Notes: generated by a model from the letters alone, not told the origin. Positions 34,184-45,876 are shown, counted from the stretch's first letter. The stretch is DNA of 64,000 nucleotides from Rhynchopus sp. YZ270_cl-10 (GCA_964035575.1 OZ037895.1:868001-932000); one strand, 5' to 3'. A program made the numbers and translations.

Positions 34184-35209
34184 ATGATAACCTCCGCCAC
34201 AGAGCAATACTGGCGTGGTCGCAATGTACTCCGTGTTCAGGACAGCGCTGCGGACTGCCTCGAACGGGAGGAGGATTTATTCTGTGGTCTTGGCCTTGGG
34301 GGGCGGACGAATGATGTGGGCATTGTGGACAAAGACTTTCAACAGGTTGCGGTGTTGATGGAGCTTGGTGACTACCGAAAGACGGAGGCGGTGCGGACGA
34401 CACGAGAACGCAGTGCGTTGTATTTGCAGGCCATCATCCGGGGGTGGCTTGCACGGAAACGGTACCTAGCGCATCGGAGAGATTTGAAGGAGCTGTTGAA
34501 ACGACTTAAACACGTTCGTGAAAACGAAGCAGCAACGACGTGCCAGACGCAGGCACGGCAGTACCTCGCAAAGCGTCTGCTTCACCACCTCCAGCAAGAG
34601 GCTGACCGTCGCCGTGAAGAAGAGGCAAAACGCAAGAAGAAGGGTGCCAAAAAGAAGCAGCCCTTCCTCCTCAACGAGATGACGCGGGCGGAGCGTTTGC
34701 TCGCGATGGATGAAGTGTTCCTCCTCGGGTGGGACCAATGGAAGCACGCAATGAACCCACAAATGAACAAAGTGCTGCACGTCGCGCCCCTCGAAGACGC
34801 AATAAAGATATGGGAAAAGGCGCGAAACCACCAAGACAAAGTCATGCTTAGGATGATTGAAATTGCGCATCGTTTCAGGTATGTCTTTTTTGCGCAGCTG
34901 ATGATAACGAATGTGATCAAGGTGACTAAGCACGATTCCCGGCGATTTTTGATTTTATTGCTTTCCTTTTTGATATTATTATCATTTCCTCAAAAAATGC
35001 ACTAACGTCAAGGCTGCCCACCGATCGTGTTGTTTATCTGTAGTGCTCGTTCTGATTTGTTTGTACCTAAATTAACAAAGCAATTTGCATGCAAAAACAC
35101 CAACAACAACCCATCAGAGATAACACGAAGCCATCGAAATAAGACTTTTCTCTCCGACTTACGGCAGGTCCACCCCGACTCACTTACACACAAAAAAAAG
35201 GGGGTATAA
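34184..35209 (+). CDS. IQ-motif (calmodulin-binding) protein
   Basis: Two exons, 34184-34878 and 35044-35209, join in frame to 286 residues. A clear IQ motif LQAIIRGWLARKRYL lies at about 86-100. A weaker second one, CQTQARQYLAKRLL, is at about 120-133. A charged helical stretch rich in Glu/Arg/Lys (EADRRREEEAKRKKKGAKKKQ, split here as EADRRREEEA then KRKKKGAKKKQ) follows. The rest is an unrecognised helical region. IQ motifs bind calmodulin-like light chains, so a calcium-responsive scaffold role is likely. The intron (165 nt) carries part of a family A repeat (GGTGACTAAGCACGA). Acceptor TTTATCTGTAG at 35043 was chosen because it alone keeps a natural frame to the TAA; the site at 35167 shifts into low-complexity sequence. 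Confidence 0.75.
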
Positions 35210-35565
35210 CCGACTACCCTTTTCTAGATCGCCTTTCTCACAACATAGTTGTGCTCAGCGACAAAAAAAAAATAATGTGGACCTCTCTCTCTCTCTCTCT
35301 CTCTTTCAAGGTTTTCGGGGGGGTTTTTTTTTATAGCCTCTCCCACACGGCGAAACGGGCAGAGGACCCGAACCGGACCCTACATCACACAGGATTTGCA
35401 ATGATCCCCGTTCATCTGGCTTGATGAGTGGAAGCGTATTCACGGAGGTCTGATGTGTTTCAACTCTACTTTTTTTCCCACCCCACCCCACCCCTCCAAA
35501 CAGAATACACACCCACTCCTCCATTCTCCCGGGGGGGGGGGGGGGGATTTTTTTCTCCCCCAAGA
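35210..35565. other. Short spacer upstream of the 1381-residue gene
   Basis: Contains a CT dinucleotide run (about 35285-35305), the repeat shared with 8721-8822 (35374-35456), a pyrimidine-rich stretch ending CCAAACAG and a G16-18 run just before the start. No gene. Confidence 0.6.
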
Positions 35566-38500
35566 ATGACGAAGCCTTACACCCTTGAAGGTCTTGCAGG
35601 GTTAAAACGGAGTTTAAATGATGCGAACGTTGCGCAGCTTGTTGCGACGATGCGTGATATGGAATTGTTCGGACGTGCAGCTGTGGTGCTGTTTCGCTTG
35701 CTTTGCGAAGCTACACCGCGGAGGAGGGTGCTAGACTTGGACCGCCTTATTGCACAGGGAGGAGTAGCAGTGTTATTACTAGGCGCCTCATTGCCTGCAG
35801 AAGACACCATAGATCCTTCTGCCGACCCTTCACATTTGAATGTGGTACGCTCTATCTTTTCCCTCTCTTCAGCGTCCAGTATCAAATTTCTTGCCGAAGC
35901 GAATTTATGGAATGCAAGCACAGCGCTTAACTTACCAGAACACCCTACAACACCTCGCGTGGAAGCGACACCATGGTGTGTTTTAGACAAACAGGCGGTG
36001 TCAGTATTGGAGCTGGTGTCTGCAGTGAACGTTACACAAAAAATGACGGAAATATGCAAAAGATTGCTCCAAATTCGGAGGGATGTGTATTGTACCGCTG
36101 CGGTTCCAGAACCAGAGGAGATTCCGGTACAGGAACATTTTATTAAGAGGTTGGTGGAGATTGGGGTGAGATTGACTGATGAGCGAGCCATAGGGCGATT
36201 TTGTGAAACCCTCATCAAGCTTTGCGTGAGCTCAGGGGATACTGTATGCAGTGCAGCGCTCTCCCTCCAGGGGCATGATTTCTGCGGGCACATGGTAGCC
36301 TCCCTCTGCAATGCCACGACACCAGACACAGCGCAGCTTCTGTTGCAGCTCGCCTCCACGCTCTCCCTCATGTCAGCCCGCATCCAAGAACGCTTCACAG
36401 AAGAGCTCGGCATCATGCACGTTGCCCTCGAACTGCATGCCTCCCGCTTTATTGGCTCAACTCGGTTCAACCCCTCGCGTTTTAAACGGTCCTTAGGATG
36501 CTCTGTACTATGGATTCTCGAAAAGATAGGCTATGTTCTAGAAATTCATTGTGACCCTACTGATGATAGCGACGGATACGTCTCTCGAATTTCATCGTTA
36601 ATGAGCGATTTGACCTGCCGTTGCGCAGAAGGCTGCAAAATTGATGAAATCATGAGCTACCGCCAAGAAGAAACCGGGGTAGGCGGGGTGCTCATGCTGA
36701 GACGACTTTTTGTAAAAAACGCGAAATTTCGGGTAATGGTGGCAAAAATCTTTTCAGAGCTTTGTCTAAACGCTTCTAGCGCACGCAGAGATGAGTTGGC
36801 GAAGGAATTGTATTTGTCCTCTGTGTTTGCTGACTGCTCGACCTTTATTTCACCAAAGCTGATCAAAAGCTTGGATATCACATCAGTCCAGAACAGCATT
36901 GAAGTTGTCGACTGCCTCAGCCGTGTCATTGGCTTTGTAGCTAACCACAACCAAGCCGCCTCGCATGAGCTCATCACTGCAAACACCCTCAAATTCCTTC
37001 AAACCTGCCACTCCGAATTCCCTGAGTCTGAAGTGCTCACTGCGCTGCTTAAGGAGGTAACCCCACTACTGCCGCAGAGCTCTGTGGAAGATTTGTTGGT
37101 ACAACTCGAAACAGACTTTGACGAATCCGACGGAGATCCAAACGCTACCAACACCACCCTCCTCTCTATCGATGGAACTGAAGGTCTCACCAACACTTTA
37201 GCATCTACATCAAGAAGGCAAAATCGGTCTGCAGGAAATTTCGCTTCATCTGCAGTAAAGATTCAGGCAGCAGAAGGATGGGAACGGCAATTTATTGATG
37301 CCTGCGGGTTTTCCACTATTTTTGATGTTCTCTCTTCTGAGACGAATCGTGCGTTGATGACGCCGTATGGGATTCAGGCTGCGTTCAATTTGTGTAGGTT
37401 GTCCTTGCCTGGAGTGGAGGTGGAGGCGAGGAAGGAAGCGGTTTCGGAGTTGTGGCTTGCAGGTGGGGTGCATACGATTGTAGCGTTGTGGAAGGCGCAT
37501 AGGAGCAATGCATTGATCGCAGAGGGCGCTGCGGGGTTGCTTCTGCAGTGTTTGGCGCATGATCCCACTTCGGTGCATTCTCTTCGCACTGCAGTGTGTA
37601 CGACAGAGGTCGCGCTGCTGTGCCAAACCGATTTTGTTGATTTTTTTGCAAATCAAAGTCAACACAACAAAACCTCGCAACTCAGTAAACATATTAATGC
37701 AGCGAAACTCCGTCAGCTTCTCCTCTCGTATACTGATGTAGAGAACATCACAGCGATACTCAAAAACGATGCAACACACGACGAAACGGTTGTCGCAATC
37801 TGTCAACTATATGAATTGGTCTGCCTCGGACGGCACGAGGATCGGAGAAAGGTTCGAGCAAAGCTGCGACGATGTGATACCCACGTTGCTGTGTGTAAGC
37901 AACTCCTCTCCGAGACGCACTTTACTACAGGGGGGAGCGAGAAGGCTGTGTTGGTGCAGACCCTTCTTGAGATGGGCGCAGAGTTTCTGGCAGATTTGGA
38001 CAACGCGCTGACGGCCAAGGTACTGCACAGTGCAGCCCTGCACATACAGACACCTTCTGCAGTATCGCTTGCGGCTGGCATGTTCTCGGTTCTCGCAGTC
38101 GACAGCATCCCTTCCCTCTGTGGTCAAGTCGAGCTTTCGCAGACACCCCTCTACAAAGCGTCTGTGCATGTCCTCCTCGAAGGAAGTCATGACATAGCAG
38201 ACAACCCAGATTGGTGTGTATTCCTCAGCATCTGTGCGGAGGCGTCGTCGACAGCGGAGCAGGATCTTTGGAAGAAAGGTATGAGAAGAATTGACCAAAA
38301 ATCGGCTGAAGTATTCGCAAAACCCTATCCATTTTAGGGCAAATCTGAACTTTTTCAAAATAGGGTAGGGCAAATCCCTCCCGACTATTCCCCCTTATTT
38401 TTTTTAAACCAACTCTTCTTTAGTGCCGGCGGCTTCGGACTCTCCCTTATCGAAAAAGACGAAAATATTTTTTACCCGGGTATACTCTCTGCAACCTCTA

Positions 38501-39954
38501 CCTCTCTCTCTCTCTCCGCAGGCATCCTCTGCGCGATGCAGGCCACCAGCGGGACGCTGTTTGGCACCCCTGCATACCCTATCATCATTCGGGCGATGAT
38601 GCGTCTTGCCTGCGTGCACGCAGAGTTCTCTGTTGAGAAGCGCGACGCCATCTTCGCGACAGGCCTGATGGAGGAAGCTGCCTCCTGCGGCGTGGCTGAC
38701 ACCATCGAGGCCGCCATGCTGGCGACCTCGCTCAGGAGCGGGTCTGGTGTCTTCACACCGAGCGATTCAGAAGAGGACGACACACCCTCCACAAACACAT
38801 GGCACACTGTCATCGCTACAGCAGAACCCAACTATTTCCTCCCTTGGGCAGCGCGGCTTACTTCCCCGCTTCCCCTTCGTGATAAGGTTCGTTGGGTGTC
38901 CTGCGCCATCTGTATGGTACGGTTTTTTGCGTACGAAACGTTGGAACCGCTGTTCAGCGCTTTGCCTGGGTTATTGCATGATGTGGTGGACAGCTCTTTA
39001 GGGGAGGTGGATGTGACGATATCGGGTGGTGAGAAGGAGTCGCAGGAGCGTCTTATTCACATCCCTGCGCAAGGTGTCGGGCAGGCGAGGGCACCGCCAC
39101 AGACAATGACTGTCCTGTTGCTTTCCATCTTGGAGTGTACCCAAACCTTCTGCTCGCGGTTCCGTGAGGAATACCTTGCAAGCCCTTTGCACGAAGAGGT
39201 GCTCCGGATGTACCGTCTTGACGGCGGGGTTGCGGCAGAAGGTTCCGTCTTTCCTGGCGCAGTGTGCAACGCGGTTGTTCAGGTCCTCAGTACAGCTGGT
39301 GTTGATTTTAATGTGATCAAACCCGATGCACCAGAAAAGACCACCATAGAGGAAGCAAACACCACCCCGTTGCCTAGCCCAAGAACCCCAAGAAGCCCGA
39401 GAAGTCCAAAAAAAAGTGTGGAAGAGGAGAAAAGAGAGTCTGAGCTTCCGTTTAGCCCGCAACCAGAGAGGCGGCTTAGTATTGAAAGCGAGCCGGCTGT
39501 GGTGTCGTTGCCACCAAGCCCTGTGGAGAAGATGAATATGGCGAAGCTGAGCCAGCCTAGGTTGTCTGCGGACTCAGCTTTGTTAGAGGCGATTGCAAGG
39601 AGGGTTGAAGACAACGCGAATGACGCTGAACCACCACAGCACCTTGATACTACAGAGCCGCCACTTCACGTAGAAGCTACGGAAACTACAGTCCCAACGC
39701 CAAACGTTGCATCTGGTGGTGTTGTGGAGAGCAGACCCGAACAGGGTGGTGGTGCCAGCGGAGGAGGAGGAGGACCAAGCGGCACCAACTGGACGACGAT
39801 GACAGAGCTGGACTACCTCGGGAAGGTGAAGGTCTTTCAGTACTTCGACGTCATGACGCAGCGGCTTCTGGAACGGCGGCCAAGCGGCGCACCGCTGCAG
39901 ATCATCAAAGAGTTGAAAGGGGTCCTTGCGGAGCTGGAGGATGAGTGCGTCTAA
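35566..39954 (+). CDS. Large helical protein ending in an RIIa/DPY30-like docking domain
   Basis: Two exons, 35566-38278 and 38522-39954, join in frame to 1381 residues. The first 900 residues are Leu/Ala-rich helical repeats resembling ARM/HEAT folds (for example AAVVLFRLLCEA, VVDCLSRVIGFVANH, GAAGLLLQCLAH), but no single repeat family could be fixed by eye. An acidic/Pro/Ser-rich linker (about 1180-1320) follows. The last 50 residues, DYLGKVKVFQYFDVMTQRLL then ERRPSGAPLQIIKELKGVL, fit the two-helix RIIa/DPY30 docking domain pattern (LxxHxIxxLFxxLTxxLLxxRPxDPxxF). Such domains dimerise and bind amphipathic helices in PKA anchoring and in flagellar radial spokes. A flagellar or signalling scaffold is therefore plausible (inference). 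The ATG at 35566 follows a CCCCCAAG acceptor-like site. Confidence 0.78.
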
Positions 39955-40768
39955 TGAAGGAGAAGGAGAAGGAGAAGGAGAAGGAGAAGGAGAAGGAGAA
40001 GGAGAAGGAGAAGGAGAAGGAGAAGGAGAAGGAGAAGGAGAAGGAGAAGGAGAAGGAGAAGGAGAAGGAGAAGGAGAAGGAGAAGGAGAAGGAGAAGGAG
40101 AAGGAGAAGGAGAAGGAGAAGGAGAAGGAGAAGGAGAAGGAGAAGGAGAAGGAGAAGGAGAAGGAGAAGGAGAAGGAGAAGGAGAAGGAGAAGGAGAAGG
40201 AGATGCTCATTTGGGGTTTTTTTTTGTTTTGTTTTCGAGTGTCTGCAGAGGTGTGTGTGTGTGTGTGTGTGTGTGTGTATCTGATAACTATAAGGGGGGT
40301 AATTATAGCACAGTTTTTTTTTTTTTTTGGCCCCAATATGTGTCAATGAAGTGCTCTCTGGGGGTTCGATAACCCGCAGAGGAGTATCCGGTGAGGCGTT
40401 TTGCACTTCGTTTTTTTTTGGTAACAACGCTTTACAGTGTGTATGTGGGAAGGGAAGAGGGGAGGGGAGGGGGGAGAAGAGAACAACGCAAAAAGATGCG
40501 TTTTCTTGCTTTCATGCACACTTTACAATGTGCAAAAAAAAAGGGTGAGAAGAAGAACATACGTCCTCTTCTTTGATTCGATGGAAATTCAAAAAAAGTC
40601 AACTTTCCCCCCAAAATGTACATCATACCCATGGTAATCTGGCCGACTGCCAGACTTTTGAAAACCCCCCTTTTTTTCTCCCCCCCAACCCCCCCTTTCA
40701 GATATTCAAGTATTCGGGTTTTTGTCTCTTTGAGATAAGATACTAAAACCACAACACAACACAACACT
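39955..40768. other. Spacer with the hexamer array and a family B copy
   Basis: After the hexamer array and GT run, a family B-type repeat lies at about 40340-40420 (GGGGGTTCGATAACCCGCAG, then GGTGAGGCGTTTTGCAC). Related blocks occur at about 17038-17110 and 10050-10115. The rest is AT-rich with no gene. Confidence 0.6.
39957..40202 (+). repeat. (GGAGAA)n polypurine hexamer array
   Basis: About 40 uninterrupted copies of GGAGAA begin two bases after the TAA of the preceding gene, so the array probably lies in its 3' untranslated region. The strand is pure purine. Frames through it are open only because of the repeat. A GT run follows at about 40253-40279. Confidence 0.95.
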
Positions 40769-41161
40769 ATGACACCCAACGTGGCTACCGTCCCTGTTGC
40801 CTCTGCATTGAGCGCTGAAGAGCGTGAGGCACGTCGCGCGAGGGTGATGTCGCGTGTGAAGAAGATGAACAGAAAGTTGAGTGAGATGACGTCCGCTCTG
40901 GACGAGGGTGCGGAGGACGTGTACAGCTCAGGCCTGCTGTCGCCGTGCTCGAGCTACGGAGAGCAGCGTCGCTCCTCGCTGAAGGGGTCTTACTACTGTG
41001 CGTCCTCCTGCAAGAGCCCACGTAGCGTGAGCTTCGACTGCGAGCTCGACATGGCCTTCTACTGCTCGGAAGGCGAGAGCAGTGAGTGCTCCTCTGAGGC
41101 TCGCATCAATTTGACATCAGCAATCCGGTTGACACTTGAGGCATTGACATCGAGGCAGTAA
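40769..41161 (+). CDS. Small hypothetical Ser/Cys-rich protein
   Basis: A 130-residue open frame with the balanced, GC-rich composition of neighbouring genes and a clean AT-rich boundary after its TAA. A basic helical N-terminal part (SAEEREARRARVMSRVKKMN) is followed by a Ser/Cys/Tyr-rich middle (GSYYCASSCKSPRSVSFDCE) and an acidic stretch. SSLKGS and SPRSVS look like phosphorylation-type sites. No family was recognised. A GAGATAAG acceptor-like site lies about 30 bp upstream of the ATG. Confidence 0.65.
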   Translation: MTPNVATVPVASALSAEEREARRARVMSRVKKMNRKLSEMTSALDEGAEDVYSSGLLSPCSSYGEQRRSSLKGSYYCASSCKSPRSVSFDCELDMAFYCSEGESSECSSEARINLTSAIRLTLEALTSRQ

Positions 41162-41312
41162 TTTTTTTGAATTTTGGGTGGATTTTTTTGGTATTGTTGT
41201 TCGAAAAAAAAAAAATGGTCATTTTTTTAGAAATATAGTAAAAAAGGTTTGTGGTTTCCGCTTGATGAAGTGTGTATTTTCCGTTTTTATGCTTTTTTTT
41301 TTCTTTTATTTC

Positions 41313-41370
41313 CAGTGTCTACGTTTGCCGATGAACGGTGAGGCGTTTGCACTTTTTTCAACCTTCTCTT
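41313..41370 (+). repeat. Family B interspersed repeat, copy
   Basis: The unit reads AGTGTCTACGTTTGCCGATG, then AACGGTGAGGCGTTTGCAC and TTTCAACTTCT. The best copy is at 56803-56852. Others are at about 16703-16746 (in an SNF2 intron), 20450-20495, 30860-30905, 8028-8072, 43414-43454 and 49637-49674. The last three use CAGAGGCGTTTGCACTATCA in place of the GAACGGTGAGG block. The copies are flanked by T runs. Confidence 0.65.
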
Positions 41371-41760
41371 TTATTTATATACGTTGCTCGCGGTTGACTC
41401 GAATAACGCACAAGGGCCTTTCTAAGAAGATCTCTTACATCCGCAAAGGTGTGCGCGGGTCATCCAAAGGCTCGTCGTCACAGCTAACATATGAGCAATC
41501 ATCAAAGCTCCCCCGCGTCCCATTCGCTGGTGTGCGGAGGGATCGTGTGCATTCCCCCCAGTTCAACTTCACTTTTATTTCCATCCTTTTGTGCTGTTCA
41601 GAAAAGGAAAAGGAAAAAGGAAAAAATATAACCAAAGTTAACTGTACTCTCTTCAATTATCCCTCTGTTCTGAAGTGACGAAGCACGGAGAAACTTATCT
41701 TGCCAAGATTTCTCCGTTTTTTTTTTCCTCTCCAATTTCATATTCTTTCAGATCATACAT

Positions 41761-42147
41761 CATGGATGTACAAAGTACTTGATTACTTTTTTTCACTTTT
41801 TTTGGTGTACTTCAAGTACTTGATCGATTTAAAAAAAAAAGAAAAAAATATTTTTTTCTTGCTTCAAGTACTTTTTTTCCTTCAAGTACTTTCACTTTTT
41901 TTGTACTTGATTACTTTTTTTGTTGCATCAAGTACTTGAATTGGCAAAAAAAGTAAAAAAAATGGAAAAGTACTTGAATTTATTCAAGTACTTTTCCATT
42001 TTTTTTGCCGAATCAAGTACTTGATGCAAAAAAAAAGTAATCAAGTAAAAAAAAAAAAAAAAAACGGGTCAAGTACTTGAAGTATCAAGTACTGGGGTTT
42101 TTCTACTTTTTTTTACTTTCTGGAAAAAAGTACTTTGTACATCCATG
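41761..42147. mobile_element. 387-bp inverted-repeat element with 6-bp target duplication
   Basis: The left end CATGGATGTACAAAGTACTT and the right end are perfect reverse complements over 20 bp. ATACAT flanks both sides (41755-41760 and 42148-42153), an exact 6-bp target duplication. The interior is almost only A/T with the palindrome AAGTACTT or CAAGTACTTG repeated about a dozen times. There is no coding sequence, so it is a miniature DNA element that must be moved by an unseen transposase. Confidence 0.82.
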
Positions 42148-42861
42148 ATACATCATTTTTTCAAAAAAAAAAAAAACCCCCCCCCGAACAGTGTATTCTT
42201 TGCGCATATTGGCATTTTTTTTTTCCTCTTCTGCCAGTGCGTCTACAGTGTTCGGTGAATTTGCACTTTCAACTTATTTTTATTCCAAATATGGTCTTCA
42301 CTGTTCTGTGGGGTACCTGGAAAACAATTATTTACTCAGATTTTCAAAAAAGAACAAAACATGAGGAGATCATTCAAAATAGGATTTTTATTTATTTTTT
42401 TTGTTTTTTTTTTTTGTTTGGAAAGGTTGTGTTGCATTTTGTGTAGTCCCCCCACGACAGCCTTGATTTGCATTGTCAATAGATAGATTCCTTAACGGGG
42501 GGGTGAAGGGGCGTGACACTATACTCAGTGCAAACAACGTTTTCAAACACACAAAAAACCCCCAAATTGAGTTTTTTTTACTTATTCTCCTCCTCGACGG
42601 AAGCGGATGCACTCATGCAACATCCCCCATATTGTCCAAAGACAAAAAAAAGTCAAAAATGACAGTGTATTAAGACCGTCTGTATTAGCCTGCTACACTA
42701 ATCCAACAAATTATCAGAAACCGCTTGGAGCTCGCACGAGAAAAAAAGCGAGGTGTCCAATGCAAAAAGTGTAAACCCCCTTCAGCCAGTCCGACACTTT
42801 ATTTTTGGGGTGAGTCACACCAGAAAAAGAAAAAGAAGGGGAAAAAAATGTCTATACCTTC

Positions 42862-42950
42862 CGTAGTACAAAGGCTTCGGCCAACATTGAGTACAGACCT
42901 GAATTCTCCCACCTGGTGAGATTACTCGGCGATTGTCGACACAACAAAAA
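42862..42950 (+). repeat. Family K interspersed repeat, copy
   Basis: A roughly 90-bp unit starts GTACAAAGGCTTCGGCCAAC, passes ACAGACCTGAATTC and ends GGCGATTGTCGACACAAC. A diverged copy is at 50126-50212. The 3' word GATTGTCGACACAA also appears at about 30272, 43277 and 50799, and GGCTTCGGCC at about 2968 and 3092. Confidence 0.55.
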
Positions 42951-44573
42951 TGGCTCTCAGAGAAAAGCTGATGTACATAGTGAACCAGAAACGTCATAGG
43001 TTCAATTTTTACAATTTGTACCATGGAAACGTCTGCTTTCTTCTTGTTGCAAGGTGACGTAAGCATGTCATCTTAGCCTTCACCGGACACCCGCGGAGAA
43101 GCTGTGTACGACGTCCGGTGTCCGGTGAGGTTTTTACACTTTCAACTTTCTTTATTTTTGGGGATTTTTTTCTTTTTCTTCTTGTTCCCCATTTCTTCTT
43201 TTTCGAGAATCACCCCCGTACTGACATTCCCATATTGTGCGGTAAAAAGAAAACAAGCTTCTGCTTCACCCTCTTGATTGTCGACACAAGACACCTCTTA
43301 TTAAACACTATCGCCCGTCTAAAAAAAAAGGTTTTTTTTTTTTTTGGCAATATTTTCTTCTTTGTCCTCACGACTGCTGTGAGAGGCCTGCAAACAACAA
43401 TATTACTTTTTTCAATGCCTGCGTCCCAGAGGCGTTTGCACTATCAACTTCACTTTTTTATACGGCGAAGAAAAGGTTGTTTGGCACAATGATGCACAAA
43501 CACATCCCCCCCTTTTTTTACTGTAACCTAGTGGTTACATTCTTCTGTGGTTTCTCTTTTTTACTTTTTCTTTTTTTTTTTTTTATTAGAAAATCTTAGA
43601 TTTTTTATGTTCCTATTTCCTGAGGGAAAAAAAAAAAATTCCCGCATTTTCCCTATGGGGAAGAAAAATAGACTGTCTGTTTGCACTTTTCAACGTCTCT
43701 AAAGAAGTTAGCTCGTCTTTGCACTCATTATGCTTTCTGTTTCGTGCATTGAAAGTATGTGAATTTTAATTGCGGCTAGTCACAGAGAGACTTTCAGTAC
43801 ATCTTGTAAACTTTTTTTTCTCTCTCTTTTCTTTTGGGTACATTTAGTGCACCCTATTATACCTTCTATTCAGTAGAATAGTTAGTATATGAAACGACTC
43901 TTTTCATTGCACGGTGACGTCCGCTCGAAAAAGGCGGACCCGTAGGGCGGGCTGATAGGCTATCTGCCGGACTCCATCGTTCTCCATGTTCCCCCATTTT
44001 CTTTTTACCTGTGTTTTATTCCACAATATTTTTTGCGCACAGAGGAAAAAAAAAAGAATGTGAGTTGACGTCGGAATGGCATTTTCCAAAGCCATTTCCT
44101 TCCCAGCTTATTACAAAAAAAAAATTGTCGTTTTTTTTTTATTGACCCCACCATCAGAGCCAGTCTCGGATTAATTATGTTTTATTTAAGTTGGGTAGAC
44201 CCCTTGCGGTTTATCCATCTGATATTTATTTTTGCATTTCCCCCCTCTTTCCCCCTTTTTTTCAGCACCAGTGTCGTGTTAGGATACAGTGTCTGTCTTG
44301 AATATTTAAATCAAGTCATCACCCTTCCTAATCAGGTTGGGACAAATGACCTGCTTACAGTTTTCCTGCCAATCAATGAGTATCAGCATCTGGTGTTTTG
44401 CACTATCAATCAGTGGTCGCGCTAATTATGGGAAAAAATGGGGACAAAATGGATTTCGGGTACGAAAAAACGTTCCTAGAAAAGATTAGCTGGGGAGGCC
44501 CGGAAACCCCGTTTTGTGGCATTTCCGGGCCAATCCCAGCCTGTGGTGGGGTATATACGGAAAAATGGACAAA

Positions 44574-45277
44574 GTTTTAGTGACTTAAATTTTCACAAAA
44601 TATGAACCCATACTCGTAAACAAGGGTCATTTTCAGGAAAATTCGGAAAATTCCGACATTTGGAAGCAATTTTTCTCCTGAAAATCAGTGGGTTCAGCCC
44701 CAAAACATACCGCGATTGGAATTTCCGGAATCCGTCCGCGCTGTGGTGGGGTCACTTTGCCGAAGTGGCCAATTTTTTGGTTTTGGTCAAAATCCATGTG
44801 GGTAAAGAGGGCCAAGGTAAATCCCACAACCAGATTTTCTCTCCCTGATCCTGACGTCTTGCAACATGAAAATGCGCGGAAACACCGGCATTTGCATTTC
44901 CGGAATCCGTCCGTTCTGTGGTCAATTTGCCGAAATGGACAAGTTCTTGGTTTTGGTCAAAACCCGTCAGTGTAAGGTAAAGGGGGCAAGTGTTTGCCTG
45001 TAGAAACTGGAAGGGAACAGGCAGCGCCGCAGGCGCACGGTAACCAACTTTTTTTTTTTCTCTTTTCTTTTTTCTCCTCTTTCTTTTGACTTTCCGAGCC
45101 AATTGCATTCCACGGCGGGGTCACATGTATATGCAAGTCCACTATGTGGTGGTCTTACTCAACAATATTAGAACTTCTGGTTTCTTAATGAAATCCCCGT
45201 ACTGCAAAAAAAAAAAAAAACGTTCCTACCAAAAACCCCAAAAATCCCGGGATGAAGGATGGACTTTAGCGCGACCA
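44574..45277 (+). repeat. Long modular repeat F, copy 2
   Basis: This nearly identical second copy of 32934-33640 differs by a few substitutions and small indels, mainly in the A and T runs. The two diverge just after CTTTAGCGCGA. High identity in non-coding DNA implies a recent copy event. Confidence 0.8.
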
Positions 45278-45801
45278 CTGCTATCAATTTGACTTTATTT
45301 TTTTTTTTTTTGTTGTCAATCAAGGTTGACAATAGGAAATAGAAACGACGGAAGGTGCCCGCCAGCTTGTGTTTTCTCACTCATTGTTTTTCTCTCTCAT
45401 ACAACACACTTCAGCGAAAAAAAAAAAAACACATCAAGCTTGCGGAGCGATAAACGAAAAAGTTGTTTTTTTTTTTTTTTCATTGTTTTCTTTTTATTCA
45501 GAACCTGAAGTTAGTTTCCATTTTTTTTTTTTTTTGTTCCTTTTGGTGTGGTCAGAACCAGACGGGAAAAGTAGGGTTTGGGGTCACACCATTTTTTTTT
45601 TTTTTTAATTTTTGTAAACATTTTTCTCAAAAGAAAAATACACTCGCAAAAACTGCGGACGGCGAGGACAGAAAACATCTGTGCACCGTGTACCTATAGA
45701 GGTAATGTCTCTAGGTGTCGGTCCAAATTGTTGGAGCATTTTGTACAAATGCAGCGAGGCCGACTACGCTGAAAATAGGCATGTCTGGAATAGCTATCTA
45801 A

Positions 45802-45876
45802 GGTGTGGCTGAGGTGTACTAATACTTACAACCACTCAGCCACTCCTGGGTATTATTAGTACGCCTGAGCTATGCC
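45802..45876. other. Long imperfect hairpin, possible structured RNA
   Basis: GGTGTGGCTGAGGTGTACTA at the left pairs with TATTAGTACGCCTGAGCTAT and then GCC at the right. The stem is about 22 bp with several G-U type pairs and one mismatch. The loop is about 30 bases. No homology was recognised and no transcript is implied by sequence alone. Confidence 0.4.

Noticed and set aside
34184-35209. Alternative acceptor at 35167 for the IQ gene's second exon
   Set aside because: With the donor phase fixed by exon 1 it yields a Ser/Leu repeat from the CT run; the site at 35043 gives a normal frame and stop.
40340-40420. tRNA-derived SINE with B box GGTTCGATAACC
   Set aside because: The word only partly fits the B box, there is no A box at the right distance, and the same block at 10050 and 17038 is not followed by a poly(A) or tRNA-like 5' part.
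39905-40427. Gly-Glu, Glu-Lys, Phe-Ser and Leu-repeat frames
   Set aside because: They are translations of the (GGAGAA)n array on both strands.
32934-45277. Paired 700-bp repeats as the ends of one long terminal repeat element
   Set aside because: The interval between them contains ordinary host genes and no reverse transcriptase or gag-like frame, and the repeats lack typical end dinucleotides and a primer site.
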